Assembly: GCA_002295885.1 (NCBI GenBank)
Contig: DBGM01000040.1
Span: forward strand, 7,963-71,962
Direction of reading: 5' to 3'
DNA from: Phycisphaerales bacterium UBA854
GTDB lineage: Bacteria > Planctomycetota > Phycisphaerae > Phycisphaerales > SM1A02
Length of the DNA: 64,000 nt
The notes below the pieces were generated by a model. The model was not told the DNA's origin and did not search any database. It worked only from the letters and a program-made list of their open reading frames with translations. A program made the translations under genes and the position numbers. Below, piece by piece: positions 8,873 to 17,672 of the stretch (positions are counted from its first letter, which is position 1; each line of letters starts with the position of its first letter).

Positions 8873-9793
8873 ATGTCCACCACATCCACTCAGGAGCCCT
8901 GGACCACCCGACGACTGCTGACGTGGATGGGTGATCACTTCGCCTCCCGAGGCATCGAGGGGCATGACGTCATGGCCCAGGTCCTGCTGGGGCACGTCCT
9001 GGCCGTCGAACCCATCATGCTCTTCACGGACCCCGACCGCCCGACCACGGCCGAGGAGTTGGATCGTCTTCGCCCGCTCGTTCGGCGGGCGGCGGACGAC
9101 GAACCGGTGCAGTACCTGGTGGGGGAGGGCCCCTTCCTTGGTCGACCGTTCCTCGTGGGGCCGGAGGTGCTGATTCCCCGGTCCTCAAGCGAATCGATCA
9201 TCCAGTGCGTCCTCGACCGGCATCGCGGCGGAGTGGCGGGAGGGGCGGTGCCCGTGATCCGTTCCGTGGCGGACATCGGAACCGGGTCGGGTTGTCTGGC
9301 CATCACCTTGGCCATCCACATTCCGGGCGTGCGGGTGACCGCGACGGATCTGAGCACGGCGGCGATCGACATCGCGCGGGCCAACGCCCGCCGGCACGGG
9401 GTGGAGGATCGAATCGATTTCGTGGTCGGGGACGGATGCGCCCCGCTGGAGGCCGCCGCTCCCGAGGGGGGCTTCGATCTCGTGGTCTCCAATCCGCCCT
9501 ACATCGCGGACCACACCTGGTCCACGCTCGACGCGAACGTCAGGGAGCACGAGCCGACGCTTGCCCTGCGGGGTGGCCCCGAGGGCCTGGACGTCATTCG
9601 TCCGCTGCTCGACGGCATCGGTTCGCACCTCGCTTCTGACGGGATGCTGGTGCTCGAGTTCGGCGATGATCAGGCCGCCCCGGTGCGTGCCCACGCCGAC
9701 GGTCTCGGACTGGGACCGTCGAGCATCGTGCGCGACATGCACGGCGACGAACGTCTGCTGGTGGTCGACCGGTCGATCAGTCCGACGTCGTGA
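8873..9793 (+). CDS. prmC: Peptide chain release factor N5-glutamine methyltransferase
   Basis: Methylates the glutamine of the GGQ motif of release factors RF1/RF2 using SAM. The 306-residue protein has an N-terminal helical domain (to about 90) and a class I methyltransferase domain with the SAM-binding segment DIGTGSGCLAI and the catalytic NPPY motif in VVSNPPYIADH. The ATG at 8873 fits the family N-terminus; the frame remains open upstream to 8792 but that extension looks non-coding. A possible -10 TAGGCT lies at about 8839. The 3' end overlaps the convergent GAF/receiver gene by 17 bp. Confidence 0.92.
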   Translation: MSTTSTQEPWTTRRLLTWMGDHFASRGIEGHDVMAQVLLGHVLAVEPIMLFTDPDRPTTAEELDRLRPLVRRAADDEPVQYLVGEGPFLGRPFLVGPEVLIPRSSSESIIQCVLDRHRGGVAGGAVPVIRSVADIGTGSGCLAITLAIHIPGVRVTATDLSTAAIDIARANARRHGVEDRIDFVVGDGCAPLEAAAPEGGFDLVVSNPPYIADHTWSTLDANVREHEPTLALRGGPEGLDVIRPLLDGIGSHLASDGMLVLEFGDDQAAPVRAHADGLGLGPSSIVRDMHGDERLLVVDRSISPTS

Positions 9794-11363
9794 GCGCGTT
9801 GGTCACGGCCTCGATCAGCTGATCGGTCCGGAAGGGCTTGAACAGCACCGACTGCATGCCTTCCTGGGAAGCACGTACGATCGAATGGTTCGGGTCGTAG
9901 CCGAATCCCGTCATCAGGATCACGGGGATGCCCTCGTAGCGGGACCTGGCCTCCTGGAAGATCTCGTAGCCGGTGAGGTCGGGCATCTTGATGTCCGAGA
10001 GGACCAGATCGAACGCGGGACTGTTCGGCCGTTCGAACTCCGCCAGCGCGGCCCGACCGTTCTCGCAGGTGGTCACCTCGCCGCCGAGTTGCACCAGGAT
10101 GCGTCCGACCGCGTTCCGGATGGTCTCCTCGTCATCGGCCACCAGGATCCGCCGCCCGGCGACGGTGTCGTCGCGTTCGATGCGGTGGATCGCCTGTTCG
10201 GCGTCGAGGATCGACTGGGGGCCGGCGGCCGTCGCCTCGATCCGGCTCCGCATGGAGGTCACGGCGGCGGAGAGCCGGCTCACAAGGGAGTTGTCGGCTC
10301 CCTGATCGTTCTCCAACTGACGGGCCACGTCGGTGATCTCCTGCAGCGGCTCGTCGAGGTCCACCAGCAGATTCCGCGCCGCCTGCTCGCTCACGGTGTA
10401 GCGTTCGACGACGAGAAGATCGAGCATGTGCATCGCGATGGCCACGTATTCGCCGAACAGCTCGGCCAGTTCCTGGTCGTTGGGATCGAAGTTGCCCGCC
10501 GAGTTCGACTCGATGTTGAAGACACCGATCACCTCGTCGTGCATCCGAAGCGGAACGGTGAGGGAGCTTGCGGCGTCGTCGAGCCCTTCGCGGTACATGG
10601 GATCGGCCTGCACGTCGCGGCAGTTGTACGACTCCCCCCGGGCGGCGACCCAGCCGGAGATTCCGTTGCCCTCCTCGCGGGCGTAGATCACTTCCCCCAG
10701 CTTGAGGGGATTGATGTTCTCGGAGATGACGAGTTCGAGCTGGCGGGATCGGGGATCGAGCAGCCGGATCTCGAAGTTGTCGAAGTTGAGTTCCTCCCGC
10801 ACCTGCTGGACGATCCGCTGTTCCAGAAGTCGCAGCCGTTCGGCCACGTTGAGACTGGCGACCGTGGAGCGGTCGATGTGCAGCAGTCTCGAACCGGCGC
10901 TGGTGATGGCTTCGATGCGGAGCTGGTGCCGCCGCTCGTCGGTCACCTCGAGCACCAGGCACAGCCAGCTTCCCTCCGTCGACGGCGCCCGCAGCAGTTC
11001 CCAGTGGCGGTCGTCCTCGTGGAAGTGGCTCCGGCGCTGGGCCTTGGGCGACTGGCTCGACCAGCCGGTGGCCTGCTCGCGGAGCGACGGAGACAGTCCC
11101 GCGAACCGATCGTCCATCCAGATCGTGGTTCCATCGCTCGCCACCAGAGCCACGGCGTCTCCGAAGCTGTTCAGCAGGCTGCCCGATCCGCTGCCGGGGG
11201 AGAGGATCCAACTCGGTCGATTGGGGGTCCGGGCGCACCGGATCAGGGCGCTGGTGCGGTCGGCGGCGGCTTCGATCTCGAAGCGTGATCCGAGGGTTCC
11301 CAGATCGATCGCTCCCGAGGAGAGATCCCCGATCACGAGTAGAAGTGGTTGCAGATCGTTCAT
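9777..11363 (-). CDS. GAF and response-regulator receiver domain protein
   Basis: A predicted cytoplasmic signalling protein of 528 residues. Residues about 60-145 look PAS-like, 165-315 form a GAF domain (GNGISGWVA, then PLRMHDEVIGVFNIES), 318-395 is a helical linker resembling a dimerisation helix pair, and 404-525 is a CheY-like receiver with phospho-acceptor D457 (LVLSDIKMPD), the switch Thr in ILMTGF and Lys in LFKPF. There is no histidine-kinase ATPase domain and no DNA-binding output domain. It is therefore probably a sensor/receiver adaptor fed by a kinase encoded elsewhere. The start at 11363 is chosen because upstream sequence runs into the divergent ABC operon. Confidence 0.82.
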   Translation of the reverse strand: MNDLQPLLLVIGDLSSGAIDLGTLGSRFEIEAAADRTSALIRCARTPNRPSWILSPGSGSGSLLNSFGDAVALVASDGTTIWMDDRFAGLSPSLREQATGWSSQSPKAQRRSHFHEDDRHWELLRAPSTEGSWLCLVLEVTDERRHQLRIEAITSAGSRLLHIDRSTVASLNVAERLRLLEQRIVQQVREELNFDNFEIRLLDPRSRQLELVISENINPLKLGEVIYAREEGNGISGWVAARGESYNCRDVQADPMYREGLDDAASSLTVPLRMHDEVIGVFNIESNSAGNFDPNDQELAELFGEYVAIAMHMLDLLVVERYTVSEQAARNLLVDLDEPLQEITDVARQLENDQGADNSLVSRLSAAVTSMRSRIEATAAGPQSILDAEQAIHRIERDDTVAGRRILVADDEETIRNAVGRILVQLGGEVTTCENGRAALAEFERPNSPAFDLVLSDIKMPDLTGYEIFQEARSRYEGIPVILMTGFGYDPNHSIVRASQEGMQSVLFKPFRTDQLIEAVTNALTTSD

Positions 11364-11504
11364 CACTCGAACCCCCGCTCCAGCAGCGTAGGAGAAGCGT
11401 AATTCGAAAATCCGCCCCAGCAACCGTCCTCCATCGGATTGGGGGCTTTCCCTGCTTGACAATACGCCCTCCCAACTGCGAACCTTCCTGCATCCGGGGG
11501 ATCC

Positions 11505-11521
11505 GGCATCGGTCCGATGCC
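11505..11521. promoter_or_regulatory. 17-bp inverted repeat, candidate operator for the ABC operon
   Basis: GGCATCGG and CCGATGCC flank a single T, a perfect 8-bp inverted repeat ending about 20 bp before the GTG start of the ABC ATPase gene, in the divergent spacer shared with the GAF/receiver gene. This symmetry suits a dimeric regulator. A TTGACA at 11456-11461 lies upstream but I see no matching -10 at a normal distance, so promoter placement is unclear. Confidence 0.35.
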
Positions 11522-11541
11522 ACCTCGGGCACTGCAGGGAA

Positions 11542-12351
11542 GTGGTGGACCACGTGCACGACGACACCAACCAGGACACGCCCGCCGCCTCCGACCGGTC
11601 ATCCGGTGTCGACGGCGTTCGTGTCCAGGGCCTGTCCAAGCGGTTCGGTCCGGTGACGGCGGTCGAATCGGCCAGTTTCCGAATCAAGCGGGGCGAGATC
11701 GTCGGCATGCTCGGCCACAACGGAGCCGGCAAGACCACGACCATGCGGATGATCTGCGGGGTGCTGCCGCCCACGAGCGGGCGGGTCGAAGTGGCGGGAT
11801 TCGACATCGTCTCCCAGCGTCGCAAGGCGGCCGCCCGCATCGGCTACCTTCCCGAATCCTCACCGCTCTACCCCGAAATGCGGGTCCGCGAGTATCTGGA
11901 CTTCCGCGCCCGGTTGTACGACGTCGACGATGCGGGGGCGGCCATCGAATCCGCCATGACCCGGTGCGGGCTCGAAGCCGCCTCGTCCCGTCTGATCGGA
12001 CAGTTGTCCCGCGGATACCGCCAACGGGTCGGACTCGCGGCAACGATCCTCCACGATCCGAATGTCCTGGTGCTCGATGAGGCCACCTCGGGCCTCGATC
12101 CGCTGCAGGTCATCGAAGTCCGAAGGCTCATCGAGGAGTTGGCCGCCGACCGGACGATCCTCATCTCCACCCACGTACTCAGCGAGGTCGAGACCATCTG
12201 CGACCGCATCATCCTCTTCGCCCGCGGTCGGGTGGTGGCGGAGGGGGACCTCGACACCTTGCGTGCGCAGTCCAAGTCGGGCGCCGCCGCATCGCTGGAA
12301 GACGTGTTCGTGGAATTGACGGCGCAGGCCTTCATGGAGGCCGCCCCATGA
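11542..12351 (+). CDS. ABC transporter ATP-binding protein, ABC-2 export type (GldA/NosF-like)
   Basis: ATPase subunit of a predicted ABC-2 exporter, 269 residues. Walker A GHNGAGKTT, the signature LSRGYRQR in place of LSGGQ, Walker B VLVLDEATSGLD and the H-loop (ISTHV) are all visible. It starts with GTG at 11542; other in-frame GTGs at 11545 and 11554 are possible starts because the Shine-Dalgarno sequence is weak. The stop overlaps the permease ATG (ATGA). The next three genes (permease, GldG-like, DUF4340) form the set found with gliding-type or polysaccharide-type ABC-2 complexes in Bacteroidetes and Planctomycetes. The substrate is unknown. Confidence 0.88.
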   Translation: MVDHVHDDTNQDTPAASDRSSGVDGVRVQGLSKRFGPVTAVESASFRIKRGEIVGMLGHNGAGKTTTMRMICGVLPPTSGRVEVAGFDIVSQRRKAAARIGYLPESSPLYPEMRVREYLDFRARLYDVDDAGAAIESAMTRCGLEAASSRLIGQLSRGYRQRVGLAATILHDPNVLVLDEATSGLDPLQVIEVRRLIEELAADRTILISTHVLSEVETICDRIILFARGRVVAEGDLDTLRAQSKSGAAASLEDVFVELTAQAFMEAAP

Positions 12352-13064
12352 GCCGCATCGGAGTCATCGCCGCCCGTGAGTTCCGTTCGTTCTTCCTGCT
12401 TCCTTCCGGCTACGTCGTCGGTGCCCTGTTCCTGCTGGCCAACGGCATCGTCTTTCTCTCGAGCATCTTCCTGCCCGGGCAGCCCGCCACCCTGCGCGGG
12501 GTGTTCGCCTTCGATGTGATCATCCTGCTGTTCCTCTGTCCCGCGATCACGATGCGGGCCGTCTGCGAGGAGCGTCGGCAGGGGACCTGGGAGCTGCTGG
12601 CCGCCTCCCCAGCGGGCAGCGGCGCATTCATTCTCGGGAAGTTCGTCGCGTCGATGGGCTACCTCGTGGTGCTCCTGCTTCCCACGCTGGTGCTCGTCCT
12701 GCTGCTGGAACTCTACGGTCGTCCCGACCCCGGTGAGATCGCCGCCGGCTATCTCGGCCTGCTGCTCGTGGGCAGCGTGTACCTGGCCAGCGGGGTGCTG
12801 GCCTCCACCGTCACCGCTTCACAGACCATCGCCTACCTGCTGACCGTCTTCTTCTGGATCCTCGTCGGGCTCGGCCGTTCCGCGCTGCCGGTCTGGCTCG
12901 GCGCCGAGGCATGGGAGCTTCTGGCTCCGTGGGATCCCTTCCTGCGGATGCAGGACTTCACCATCGGTCTGGTGGACACCTCGAGCCTTGTCTACTTCGT
13001 CAGTCTGACCGGTCTCTTCCTGGCCGCGTCCGTGGTCATCGTGGAAACGGAGCGCTGCGCATGA
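12348..13064 (+). CDS. ABC-2 type transporter permease
   Basis: Membrane subunit partnered with the preceding ATPase. The 238-residue protein has about six hydrophobic segments (for example FFLLPSGYVVGALFLLANGI near the N-terminus and YFVSLTGLFLAASVVIV near the C-terminus) and the early EERRQGTWELLAASPAG cytoplasmic loop seen in ABC-2 permeases. It begins in the ATGA overlap with the ATPase gene and ends in the same kind of overlap with the GldG-like gene, so the three are likely translationally coupled. No periplasmic binding protein is present, which fits export rather than import. Confidence 0.87.
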   Translation: MSRIGVIAAREFRSFFLLPSGYVVGALFLLANGIVFLSSIFLPGQPATLRGVFAFDVIILLFLCPAITMRAVCEERRQGTWELLAASPAGSGAFILGKFVASMGYLVVLLLPTLVLVLLLELYGRPDPGEIAAGYLGLLLVGSVYLASGVLASTVTASQTIAYLLTVFFWILVGLGRSALPVWLGAEAWELLAPWDPFLRMQDFTIGLVDTSSLVYFVSLTGLFLAASVVIVETERCA

Positions 13065-15115
13065 CGGGGATTCGATCCAGCAGCCGCTTCGGGCGATGGG
13101 CGAGCAGCCTGCTGTTCCTGCTCGCCCTGACCGTGGGACTGGTCGCGCTCAACGACATCCTCATGCAGCCCGAGCTTCGGTCGCGAATCGACGCCACCAA
13201 GTCCCGGTCCTACTCCCTCAGTCCCCGGAGTCAGCAGCTGCTGGCCACTCTGGAGGGGGACTGGAGCATCACGGTCGTGATGGTGGACGCGGAGACCGAT
13301 CCTGCCGTCGTCAGTCAGATCGACGAGGTGCTGGATCGCTACGCCGCCGCCGCTCCGTCCATGGACGTGCGCAGCATCGATCCGTCGATGCCGGAGGCGT
13401 TGACGGAATACGACCGACTCCTGATGGAGCTCCGCGACCGGGAGGCGGACGCCATCGAGGCGTTCGAGCGGATCGTCCGTGACGCCACGGAGGAGTTCGC
13501 CAATCTGGTGGCCTTTGCCGGCCCCACGGCCGACCGGATCGACCGGATCCTCGCCCCGGGGGCCGAATCGGGCGCGTCGATGCGGGACGTCGAGGCCATC
13601 GCCGCCGCACTGCGACTGCTCGGTCAGCAGGGACATCTGGTGCTGGAAGCGGTGGACGAGGCGGTTGCCCTCGACGACGGTTCGCCGCTGCCGGACCTCG
13701 AAGCCGCCCGTTCGATCCTCGAGCAGGGCTTGTCGCGCTGGGCGAACGAACTGCAGGCCGGGGCACGCCGCATCGAACGCATCGAGGGGATCGATCCCGA
13801 CCAGTTGCCCGAACTGGCCCGGCTCGCCAATGCGATCTCCACCGAGGCGACGGCACTGGCGACCACCGCCGATCGACTCGCCCAGTTGGAACCGCTCGAA
13901 CTCGCGAGGATCGCGGCGCAGCTGCGGGAAGGAGAGGCGGCCATCATCGTCGGTCCGGATCGCGCCATGGCGATTCCCGCCTCCCAGCTCTTTGCGTCCA
14001 ATCTCCAGCAGGACGACGTCGGCTCGGTCCGCATCGACCAGCGGTTCCGCGGCGAGCAGCTGCTGTCGTCGGCCATCCGCTCGATGCAGCAGGACACGAT
14101 GCCGGCCGTGGTGTTCGTGCATGCCGACGACGTGTCCCGACTCGATGCCCACCCGCAGCAGGCGGACGTCACCGGCATCACCGGTCTGCTCGAAGCGGCA
14201 CGCATCGAAGTCGCGGAGTGGCCGGTGACGCTGGCGCCGCAGCCCGCGTTCCCCGCCGGCACGCCGGTGGTCTGGGTCGTGCTGCCGCCGTCGGAGCGCA
14301 TCGGATTCGAGATCGGTACCGCCGAACGGCGACTGCTCGAGGCGACCTCGCACCTGATCGATCAGGGGGCTTCGGTCCTGGTGAGCCTGTACCCGAGTTT
14401 CCTTCCCCGCTACGGCCAGACCGATCCCTGGGCGGAACTGGTGGCCGGAATCGGGATCGAAGCGGATACCGGATCCGTGCTCCTGGAGGAGACGGTCGAC
14501 GGCGACGGAAAGATCGTCGTGCAGATGTTCCAGCAGTTGACCGAGTTCCCGGCGCCGCACCCGGTCGCCTCGGCGCTCAATGGACAGAGCCTGGCGCTTC
14601 CGCTGCCGGTACCGCTGCGGTCATCGGGCGACTTCGATGCCTCCCGGCAGCCCCTGGCCACGGTCGACCGGACGGGGGATCGCTGGTTGGAGAGTCAATG
14701 GACGCCGAGTCTGGATCTGGGACCGGTTCAGCGTGGAGCGCAGGGGCTGGATGATCCGGTCGATGTGATCTACGCGATCGAGCGCCCCGCGGTCGACGAC
14801 GGCTCGTTCCAGCGTCTGCTCGTGGTGGGATCGGGACCCTGGATGCTGACGAATGTCGCCGACGTGGCCGTTTCGGCCGGTGGTGACCGCATCAGCCTGC
14901 TGCATCCCGGAAACCACGAACTCATGATGGCGTCGGTGGCCTGGCTGGCGGGCGAGGATCAGCTGGTCGCCCAGGGTCCGCTTTCCCAGGAGGTCGCACG
15001 ACTCCGCGGCATCGGCGACACCGAACTGCAGGTCGTCGGCTGGCTGCTCACCCTGGTGCTTCCCGGAGCGGTGCTGCTGCTGGGGATCGTGGTCTGGATG
15101 GCGAGGCGAACCTGA
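13061..15115 (+). CDS. GldG-like ABC-associated protein
   Basis: A 684-residue protein with one N-terminal membrane helix (about 12-32), a large extracytoplasmic region and a C-terminal helix (about 655-678, VGWLLTLVLPGAVLLLGIVVWMA). The segment after the first helix (KSRSYSLSPRSQQLLATL) matches the start of GldG/ABC_transp_aux proteins. Residues about 80-270 are rich in helices and unusual acidic stretches, an insertion relative to compact GldG proteins. In gliding bacteria GldG works with GldA and GldF, but homologues are common in non-gliders. The start lies in an ATGA overlap with the permease; the stop overlaps the next ATG. Confidence 0.78.
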   Translation: MTGIRSSSRFGRWASSLLFLLALTVGLVALNDILMQPELRSRIDATKSRSYSLSPRSQQLLATLEGDWSITVVMVDAETDPAVVSQIDEVLDRYAAAAPSMDVRSIDPSMPEALTEYDRLLMELRDREADAIEAFERIVRDATEEFANLVAFAGPTADRIDRILAPGAESGASMRDVEAIAAALRLLGQQGHLVLEAVDEAVALDDGSPLPDLEAARSILEQGLSRWANELQAGARRIERIEGIDPDQLPELARLANAISTEATALATTADRLAQLEPLELARIAAQLREGEAAIIVGPDRAMAIPASQLFASNLQQDDVGSVRIDQRFRGEQLLSSAIRSMQQDTMPAVVFVHADDVSRLDAHPQQADVTGITGLLEAARIEVAEWPVTLAPQPAFPAGTPVVWVVLPPSERIGFEIGTAERRLLEATSHLIDQGASVLVSLYPSFLPRYGQTDPWAELVAGIGIEADTGSVLLEETVDGDGKIVVQMFQQLTEFPAPHPVASALNGQSLALPLPVPLRSSGDFDASRQPLATVDRTGDRWLESQWTPSLDLGPVQRGAQGLDDPVDVIYAIERPAVDDGSFQRLLVVGSGPWMLTNVADVAVSAGGDRISLLHPGNHELMMASVAWLAGEDQLVAQGPLSQEVARLRGIGDTELQVVGWLLTLVLPGAVLLLGIVVWMARRT

Positions 15116-16464
15116 TGCGTTGGACGACGACACTCATCACGGTCTGCATGGCGACGGCGCTGGTGGTGGTGGCGTGGTTGATGCACGAGTCGGCACCGAC
15201 CCGGGCCCGCGCATCCGATCCGGTGCCGCTGGCGACACCGGCCGAGCTGCCGCGCGACGAGATCGATCGCATCGAGGTCCGGTTCGGCACGGATCATCCG
15301 CTGGTGTTCGGCCGTGATGCCGAGGGTTGGTGGCAGATCGAACCGTTCCGGCACGCCGCCTCCTATCCGGCGATGCTTTCCCTCATCGAAGCTCCGCTCA
15401 CGACCCGCGTCGTGGATCGGATCGATGCCCCCGGGGAGGATGATCTGGAACGTCTGTCACTCGCTCCGCCGCGGGCCACCATCACCTTCGGGACCGGTGA
15501 ACGTCGGGTCCGGTTCGACATCGGCCAGACCGGACTCGGAGGCCGCGCCTACGTCCGACGCGACGGGGGGCCGGAGGTGCTGGTGGTCGACGACGCCCTT
15601 CCCTCGACGCTGCTGGATGCCAACCCCGTGCTCTGGCGGGATCGGACCCTCTTTCCCGGCGTCGACATCGAAGCGGACCGCATCGAGCGGTCGGTCGGGG
15701 ACAACGAAGTGGTCATGGAGCGTTCCGGTCGGGACTGGGCCATCGTCGATCCGATCGCGACCCGCATCGACGCCGAGTCGATGGGCACGCACGCCATCGA
15801 TCTCGCCCGGGCGATGTGGACCCAGGTGCTGCTCGACGAACCGGATGATCTTTCGTCGTTCGGACTCGATCCGCCCCTGGCGAGATTGGCCGTCACCCGT
15901 GACGATCGGACCCGGGTGCTGCTGATCGGAGACCGCGTGGGCGGAGCCACGCAGGACCGCGCCGCGATGGTCGAGGGGATCCCGGTCGTGCTGCAGCTGG
16001 ACGGGCGGACCGTCGCATCGCTGCTTCCCGATCCGGTGACGCTCGTCGACCATCGGGCCTCCCGGCTGCGGGGAGCGGATGTGAAGTCGATCGAGATCGA
16101 CGCCGGCGACGGTGTGTTTCGACTGGAACGATCATTGGATCGATGGATCGCCCCCGGTTTCGACGGACAGGACGTGCCCGTCGATCGCGTCGAGGAGTTG
16201 CTCCAGTCGATCACGTCGCTTCGGGCGACGGAGGTGGAGATTCGGGACGGCTATCCTTCGGAACTCGAACGGGCCCGGATCACGCTGTTCGGATTCGATG
16301 GTGCGCCACTGGATACGGTCCGGCTTCTGCGGGAGGAGCCCGATTCGGGGCGATGGGCGATGGAGAACGGGGACAACGTCCTGCGGGTCCATCCGGAGTT
16401 CCTGGTCCTGCATCTGTCGCCGGTCGACTACGGGCTGTCCACCGGGGGCGAGGACACACCGTAG
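15115..16464 (+). CDS. DUF4340 domain-containing protein
   Basis: A 449-residue protein with an N-terminal signal/anchor helix (about 3-22) and repeated beta-rich modules typical of DUF4340: segments of the type WQIEPFRHAA, RDWAIVDPI and DRWIAPGF recur along the chain (roughly residues 65, 205 and 340). It closes the ABC-2/GldG operon, starting in a TGATG overlap with the GldG-like gene. DUF4340 proteins usually follow GldG-like genes and probably form the periplasmic part of the exporter complex; the role is inferred from context. The 3' end overlaps the convergent ribD by 37 bp. Confidence 0.75.
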   Translation: MRWTTTLITVCMATALVVVAWLMHESAPTRARASDPVPLATPAELPRDEIDRIEVRFGTDHPLVFGRDAEGWWQIEPFRHAASYPAMLSLIEAPLTTRVVDRIDAPGEDDLERLSLAPPRATITFGTGERRVRFDIGQTGLGGRAYVRRDGGPEVLVVDDALPSTLLDANPVLWRDRTLFPGVDIEADRIERSVGDNEVVMERSGRDWAIVDPIATRIDAESMGTHAIDLARAMWTQVLLDEPDDLSSFGLDPPLARLAVTRDDRTRVLLIGDRVGGATQDRAAMVEGIPVVLQLDGRTVASLLPDPVTLVDHRASRLRGADVKSIEIDAGDGVFRLERSLDRWIAPGFDGQDVPVDRVEELLQSITSLRATEVEIRDGYPSELERARITLFGFDGAPLDTVRLLREEPDSGRWAMENGDNVLRVHPEFLVLHLSPVDYGLSTGGEDTP

Positions 16465-17573
16465 TTGAGCAGCAGGTCGTCGTCGCGGCGGTGTACGCTG
16501 CGCAGCCGGAGCGGCGTTGCATCTCGAATGCTCTCGGAGACGGTGCCGTGCAGTGGGGGGATGCCCGTCTCGTCGCCCAGCAGCATGGGGGCGATGAAGA
16601 CCAGGGCTTCGTTGATCAGTCCTTCCGCCGCCAGGGATGACAGGACGCCGGGACCGGCTTCGGTCAGAACGGTGCTGCAGTTGTGCACGCCCGAAAGATG
16701 GATCAGAAGATCCACAAGGGGCATGCTGCCGTCGTCCGTGGGCAGGGGCAGCACGTCGACGCCGGCGTCTACCAGTTCCGACCGGCGAGCCTCGTGGGCG
16801 CTCGCCGCGGCTTCGCTGCAGGCGATCGTCAGCGGTGCTCGGTCGAGGCTGCGAAGCAGCGCGGCTCCGGGGGGAATGCGCAGGTCGGGGTCGATCACCA
16901 CCCGGCGGGCGATGCGGCGATGCCGCACGTCCCGTGCGGTCAGCAGGGGATCGTCCGCCAGCACGGTACCGATGCCGGTCAGGATCGCGTCCACCCGACC
17001 GCGCTGCCGATGGACCAGCCGGCGACTGCGTTCACCGCTGATCCAGGTGCTGTGTCCGGTCCGGGCGGCGATCCGGCCGTCGAGCGTCTGGGCCCATTTC
17101 GCCATCACCCAGGGCAGTCCGGTCGTGACGCGGTGCCTGAAGATCGCCGACAGGGCCCGGGACGGTGCGTGGTCGACGATGTCCACCTCGATCCCTTCGG
17201 ACCGCAGCAACTGCACGCCACCCGATGCTTCGGGGTTCGGATCCAGGCACCCGATCACCACGCGGCGGATGCCCGCGTCGATGATCGCATCGGTGCACGG
17301 CGGAGTCCGGCCGTGGTGGGTGCAGGGTTCCAGCGTGATGTAGATCGTTCCGTTGCGAAGGCGGTCGCCATGCCGTTCGATCAGGATGCGTTCGGCATGC
17401 GGTCCGCCGGCCACGCGGTGGTGCGCCTCCCCGACGCAGATTCCATCCGCATCGACGCCCACGCATCCGACCATGGGGTTGGGTTCCACCAGGCCGTGTC
17501 CGCGCAGGCCCCGGCGCGCGGCACGATCCAGCATGAGCAGGTCGAGATCAGTTGGTGCCTGGCGTGTCGGCAT
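16428..17573 (-). CDS. ribD: Riboflavin biosynthesis bifunctional deaminase/reductase RibD
   Basis: Catalyses deamination and then reduction of the pyrimidine intermediate in riboflavin synthesis. The 381-residue protein has an N-terminal cytidine-deaminase-type zinc site (HAE at about 59-61 and PCTHHGRTPPC) and a C-terminal DHFR-like reductase domain beginning around WAQTLDGRIAARTGHSTWISGE. Both domains look complete. No other riboflavin genes are adjacent. It lies 99 bp downstream of fusA on the same strand; that gap holds separated GATCCCCC/GGGGGATC complements but no clear T-tract terminator. No strong Shine-Dalgarno sequence precedes the ATG. Confidence 0.93.
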   Translation of the reverse strand: MPTRQAPTDLDLLMLDRAARRGLRGHGLVEPNPMVGCVGVDADGICVGEAHHRVAGGPHAERILIERHGDRLRNGTIYITLEPCTHHGRTPPCTDAIIDAGIRRVVIGCLDPNPEASGGVQLLRSEGIEVDIVDHAPSRALSAIFRHRVTTGLPWVMAKWAQTLDGRIAARTGHSTWISGERSRRLVHRQRGRVDAILTGIGTVLADDPLLTARDVRHRRIARRVVIDPDLRIPPGAALLRSLDRAPLTIACSEAAASAHEARRSELVDAGVDVLPLPTDDGSMPLVDLLIHLSGVHNCSTVLTEAGPGVLSSLAAEGLINEALVFIAPMLLGDETGIPPLHGTVSESIRDATPLRLRSVHRRDDDLLLNYGVSSPPVDSP

Positions 17574-17672
17574 GGTGCGGTTTCCGGATGTGACGATCCC
17601 CCAACCTACCAGAACATGGGGGCATGTCCCGGTGGATCGGGGGATCGGTGGGTGCGTGAGAGAAGAAGGGGG

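Noticed and set aside
5664..8921. A 1085-codon open frame antisense to putA
   Set aside because: The opposite strand encodes a complete, motif-rich PutA; the antisense translation has low complexity and no recognisable motifs.
11456..11461. TTGACA upstream of the ABC operon as a promoter
   Set aside because: No TANNNT-like -10 occurs 15-19 bp downstream, so I did not call a promoter.
17574..17672. GATCCCCC/GGGGGATC pair as a fusA terminator
   Set aside because: The arms are far apart and no T-tract follows, so I cannot support a terminator.
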